Assembly: GCA_050944055.1 (NCBI GenBank)
Contig: JBMNQI010000079.1
Span: forward strand, 1 to 7,969
DNA: 7,969 bases
Reading direction: 5' to 3'
Source of the DNA: JBMNQI01 sp050944055
Lineage (GTDB): Bacteria; Bacillota; Clostridia; Oscillospirales; Oscillospiraceae
Shown here: piece after piece, positions 6,037 to 7,969 of the stretch
Layout of the letters: every line of letters starts with the position of its first letter
Position numbering within the stretch: the stretch's first letter is position 1
Notes under the pieces: model-generated
What the model saw: only the letters and a program-made list of their open reading frames with translations
Database searches by the model: none
Told to the model about the DNA's origin: nothing
Program-made: the position numbers and the translations under genes

Positions 6037-6900
6037 TTGCCGATAATAGAAACAAAAGGGCTCACGCACACATACAGCGTCGGTACGCCCTTTGAGTTGA
6101 GCGCCATAAAGAATATTGACTTTGCAGCCGAGCGCGGGGAGTTCCTGGGCGTCATCGGCCATACGGGCTCGGGAAAATCCACGTTCATTCAGCATCTCAA
6201 CGGCCTGCTTAAACCCACAGCAGGCAAAGTGCTGTTCGACGGCAAGGATATCTGGAGCAGCAAGGAGAGTATTCGCCAGGTGCGCTTTAAAGTGGGTCTG
6301 GTTTTCCAGTACCCGGAATACCAGCTGTTTGAGGAGACCGTGTTCCGCGATATCGCCTTCGGCCCGAAAAATATGGGGCTGAGCGAGAGCGAGATTGAGG
6401 ACAGGGTCCGCACCGCGATGCGATATGTCGATTTGGACGAGAGCCTGATGTTTAAATCGCCACTGGAGATCTCGGGCGGACAGAAGAGGCGCGCCGCTAT
6501 AGCCGGCGTGCTGGCGATGGAGCCGGAGGTTCTGGTGCTCGACGAGCCTTCCGCGGGCCTGGACCCGGAGGGGCGCGAGAACATACTCAGCCGGATAGAG
6601 CTGTATCACGAGGCCCGCGGCGGCACTGTCATAATGGTCAGCCACGATATGGACGAGGTGGCAAAATACGCAGACAGGATAGTCGTTCTTAACGGGGGCA
6701 AAATCGAAATGGAAGGCACGCCGGCCGAGGTTTTTTCGCACGCCGGCCGTTTAGAGGCGATAGGCCTCGCCGTGCCCCCCGTGACGCAGGTCTTCATACG
6801 CCTGCGCGATATGGGCCTGCCTGTGGACAGCTGCGTATACACGCTCGAGCAGGCTAGGGACGCCATTCTTTCTCTGAAGGGGGGGCGGACCGGTGATTAA
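6037..6900 (+). CDS. ecfA2: ECF transporter ATPase subunit EcfA2
   Basis: The second ABC ATPase of the ECF energising module, 287 residues, expected to heterodimerise with EcfA1 and dock on EcfT. Motifs are Walker A GHTGSGKST (41-49), Q-loop Q91 in VFQYPEYQLF, signature ISGGQKRRAA (145-154), Walker B VLVLDEPS (165-172) with E170, and switch histidine H203 in MVSHDMDEVAKYADRI. The FQYPEYQLF and SHDMDEVAKYAD segments are hallmarks of EcfA2. The signature begins with Ile instead of the common Leu, a conservative change. The start is TTG 6037, with GGAGG at 6023-6027 nine bases upstream. An in-frame TAA at 6034-6036 directly precedes it, so no earlier start is possible, and the encoded PIIETKGLTHTYS is a normal N-terminus. 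A 132-base gap separates it from ecfA1. Its stop overlaps the start of ecfT. Confidence 0.96.
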   Translation: MPIIETKGLTHTYSVGTPFELSAIKNIDFAAERGEFLGVIGHTGSGKSTFIQHLNGLLKPTAGKVLFDGKDIWSSKESIRQVRFKVGLVFQYPEYQLFEETVFRDIAFGPKNMGLSESEIEDRVRTAMRYVDLDESLMFKSPLEISGGQKRRAAIAGVLAMEPEVLVLDEPSAGLDPEGRENILSRIELYHEARGGTVIMVSHDMDEVAKYADRIVVLNGGKIEMEGTPAEVFSHAGRLEAIGLAVPPVTQVFIRLRDMGLPVDSCVYTLEQARDAILSLKGGRTGD

Positions 6901-7696
6901 GGATATTACGCTCGGCCAGTATTTCCCCGGTAACACCGCGGTACACCGTCTGGACCCGCGCGCCAAGATAATAATGACCGTGCTCTACATCGTCGCGCTG
7001 TTTAGCGCAAAATACTTTTTCTCCTACGGAGTGATGCTCGTTCTGCTCGCTACCGCGGTCGTAATCTCAAAGGTTAAGCCGTCACAGCTTTTCCGCGGTC
7101 TGAAGCCGATTATAATAATCGTTATTATCACGGGCGTTTTAAACCTTTTTTACACGCGCGGCGAGCCTGTTTTGGAGTTCTGGGTTTTCCGCATAACAAG
7201 AGAAGGCATACGCGCCGCCAGCTTCATGATAATACGCATTGTGATGCTCATAGCGGGCACGTTCCTCCTGACTTATACGACCTCCCCGATGATGCTGACG
7301 GACGGGCTTGAAATCCTTCTGGGGCCGCTTAAAAAAATCAGGCTCCCCATACACGAGCTGGCTCTGATGATGAGCATCGCGCTTCGGTTCATACCTACCC
7401 TCATCGAGGAGACGGACAAGATAATGAACGCGCAGAAGGCAAGAGGCGCCGACCTGGAGAGCGGAAATATCATAAAACGGGCAAAGGCGATGGTGCCAAT
7501 ACTGGTGCCGCTTTTCGTCAGCGCGTTCCGCCGGGCGGATGAGCTTGCGCTGGCCATGGAAAGCCGCTGCTACTCCGGCGGCGAAGGCCGCACAAGGATG
7601 AAGACGCTCCATATGAGATGGAACGATGTTGCAGCGCTCGTCGTCTTTACGCTTATAACGGCGACAGTCGTAATACTCGGCAGGTACGGGCTATAG
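6893..7696 (+). CDS. ecfT: ECF transporter transmembrane subunit EcfT
   Basis: A 267-residue integral membrane protein that links the two ATPases to exchangeable substrate-binding S components. Hydrophobic segments lie at about 25-38, 44-59, 72-87, 110-128, 200-211 and 245-264, with a less clear one near 157-170. The two coupling-helix motifs that bind the ATPases are present as KARGADLESG (182-191) and AMESRCY (221-227), both with the conserved arginine (R184, R225). GTG 6893 overlaps the ecfA2 stop by 8 bases (GTGATTAA) and follows a run of G's at 6879-6885, which implies translational coupling and balanced subunit levels. The N-terminus (LGQYFPGNTAVHRLDPRAKI) is the standard EcfT start. 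No S component is encoded in the visible sequence, so this is a shared group II module. Confidence 0.96.
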   Translation: MIKDITLGQYFPGNTAVHRLDPRAKIIMTVLYIVALFSAKYFFSYGVMLVLLATAVVISKVKPSQLFRGLKPIIIIVIITGVLNLFYTRGEPVLEFWVFRITREGIRAASFMIIRIVMLIAGTFLLTYTTSPMMLTDGLEILLGPLKKIRLPIHELALMMSIALRFIPTLIEETDKIMNAQKARGADLESGNIIKRAKAMVPILVPLFVSAFRRADELALAMESRCYSGGEGRTRMKTLHMRWNDVAALVVFTLITATVVILGRYGL

Positions 7697-7697
7697 G

Positions 7698-7709
7698 CTG
7701 CTTAAGCAG
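7698..7709. repeat. Perfect 12-bp palindrome after ecfT
   Basis: CTGCTTAAGCAG is a perfect palindrome beginning two bases after the ecfT stop and ending four bases before the Shine-Dalgarno of the mini-ORF. It has no loop-forming spacer, so as RNA it would make only a poor hairpin; as DNA it could be a dimeric protein site. Its function is unknown and it may be chance. Confidence 0.4.
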
Positions 7710-7713
7710 GGCA

Positions 7714-7720
7714 GGGGAGG
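7714..7720 (+). promoter_or_regulatory. Shine-Dalgarno that serves the mini-ORF, not truA directly
   Basis: GGGGAGG at 7714-7720 sits 6 bases before ATG 7727, which opens a 16-codon frame. Relative to the truA start at 7774 it is more than 50 bases away, and there is no second ribosome binding site just before truA. Confidence 0.6.
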
Positions 7721-7726
7721 ATCGGC

Positions 7727-7777
7727 ATGGTTTATTCCGCGGCGACAGGCATCAGTTCAATAACGGCATGTATATGA
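7727..7777 (+). CDS. 16-codon leader ORF overlapping the truA start
   Basis: ATG 7727 follows a strong GGGGAGG at the proper distance and encodes MVYSAATGISSITACI, then TGA at 7775-7777. The stop overlaps the truA ATG as ATGA, the classic arrangement for translational coupling, and the bases just upstream of truA lack a purine-rich site. The peptide has no recognisable domain and no run of a regulatory codon, so the act of translating it may matter more than its product. Alternatives are a chance short frame or a remnant of a longer truA N-terminus after a frameshift; the normal MKNIALRLRYTGT start of TruA argues against the latter. The sequence arrangement is certain; translation is inferred. 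Confidence 0.45.
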   Translation: MVYSAATGISSITACI

Positions 7778-7969
7778 AAAATATCGCGCTCAGGCTCCGC
7801 TACACGGGAACCGCCTACCACGGCTGGCAGGTTCAGAAGAATGCGGCGACGGTCCAGGGGACGCTTGAGGCCGCTATCTCCAAAACAGTCGAGCACCCGG
7901 TCAGACTAATTGGATGCGGCCGGACGGACGCCGGTGTCCACGCGCGCGACTACGTGGCTAATTTCCATA
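7774..7969 (+). CDS. truA: tRNA pseudouridine(38-40) synthase, N-terminal part (cut by window end)
   Basis: TruA converts uridines 38-40 of the anticodon stem-loop of many tRNAs to pseudouridine in the cytosol. The first 65 codons are visible of a protein usually about 245-270 residues long. LRYTGTAYHGWQVQ (8-21) is the family N-terminal motif, and GCGRTDAGVHA (47-57) carries the catalytic aspartate D52. ATG 7774 is preferred because it gives the standard MKNIALRLRYTG start; ATG 7768 in the same frame would add only two residues. The gene is 77 bases downstream of ecfT, matching the ecfA1-ecfA2-ecfT-truA order conserved in Firmicutes, where ribosomal protein genes rplM and rpsI often follow. 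Its start overlaps the stop of a 16-codon ORF, and it has no ribosome binding site of its own. Confidence 0.96.
   Translation, partial: MKNIALRLRYTGTAYHGWQVQKNAATVQGTLEAAISKTVEHPVRLIGCGRTDAGVHARDYVANFH

Noticed and set aside
5986..6741. Minus-strand open frame of 251 codons opposite ecfA2
   Set aside because: It is fully antisense to a complete ABC ATPase, with no recognisable domain; it is a compositional shadow.

Overview
The window most likely comes from an obligately anaerobic, moderately GC-rich Clostridia-type Firmicute. Three things point that way: the gene order ecfA1-ecfA2-ecfT-truA is typical of Firmicutes, the ribosome binding sites are strong and purine-rich (AGGAGG/GGGGAGG-like), and an oxygen-sensitive multi-cluster iron-sulfur oxidoreductase is present. 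No genus can be named from this stretch. Seven genes and one tRNA are clear, two of them cut by the window edges. I see no mobile element, CRISPR array or phage gene.

Region 1 (1-869) is the C-terminal half of ilvD (dihydroxy-acid dehydratase, branched-chain amino acid synthesis), closed by a strong intrinsic terminator. Region 2 (908-3727) is a two-gene redox operon. Its first gene is a 705-residue fusion of a NuoG/[FeFe]-hydrogenase-type N-terminal iron-sulfur wire to a GltD/NfnB-type FAD-NAD(P)H oxidoreductase. The second is a 216-residue protein that looks like the detached C-terminal tail of NuoF/HndC/HydB (N3-type cluster region plus a 2x[4Fe-4S] ferredoxin) without the NADH/FMN module. 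Together they look like an electron-transfer unit in which a GltD-type flavin module replaces the usual NuoF NADH/FMN module. The terminal partner, such as a hydrogenase, formate dehydrogenase or ferredoxin, is not in the window. This is the most unusual part of the window. A second strong terminator ends the operon.

Region 3 (3728-4155) is intergenic. It holds a minus-strand tRNA-Arg(ACG) with encoded CCA, its own extended -10 promoter, and a terminator abutting the CCA. Divergent from it is a near-consensus plus-strand promoter with a 13-bp palindrome at the expected start of transcription. Region 4 (4156-7969) is the likely operon driven by that promoter: a COG1092-like SAM methyltransferase, then ecfA1, ecfA2 and ecfT (the energising module of a group II ECF vitamin/metal transporter), then truA (tRNA pseudouridine synthase, cut by the window end). 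No S component (substrate-binding subunit) is encoded here, as expected for a shared module serving S components elsewhere.

Two junctions in region 4 merit attention. A 132-bp gap between ecfA1 and ecfA2 contains potential hairpins, one of them abutting the ecfA2 Shine-Dalgarno. Before truA, the only good ribosome binding site serves a 16-codon mini-ORF whose stop overlaps the truA start as ATGA.
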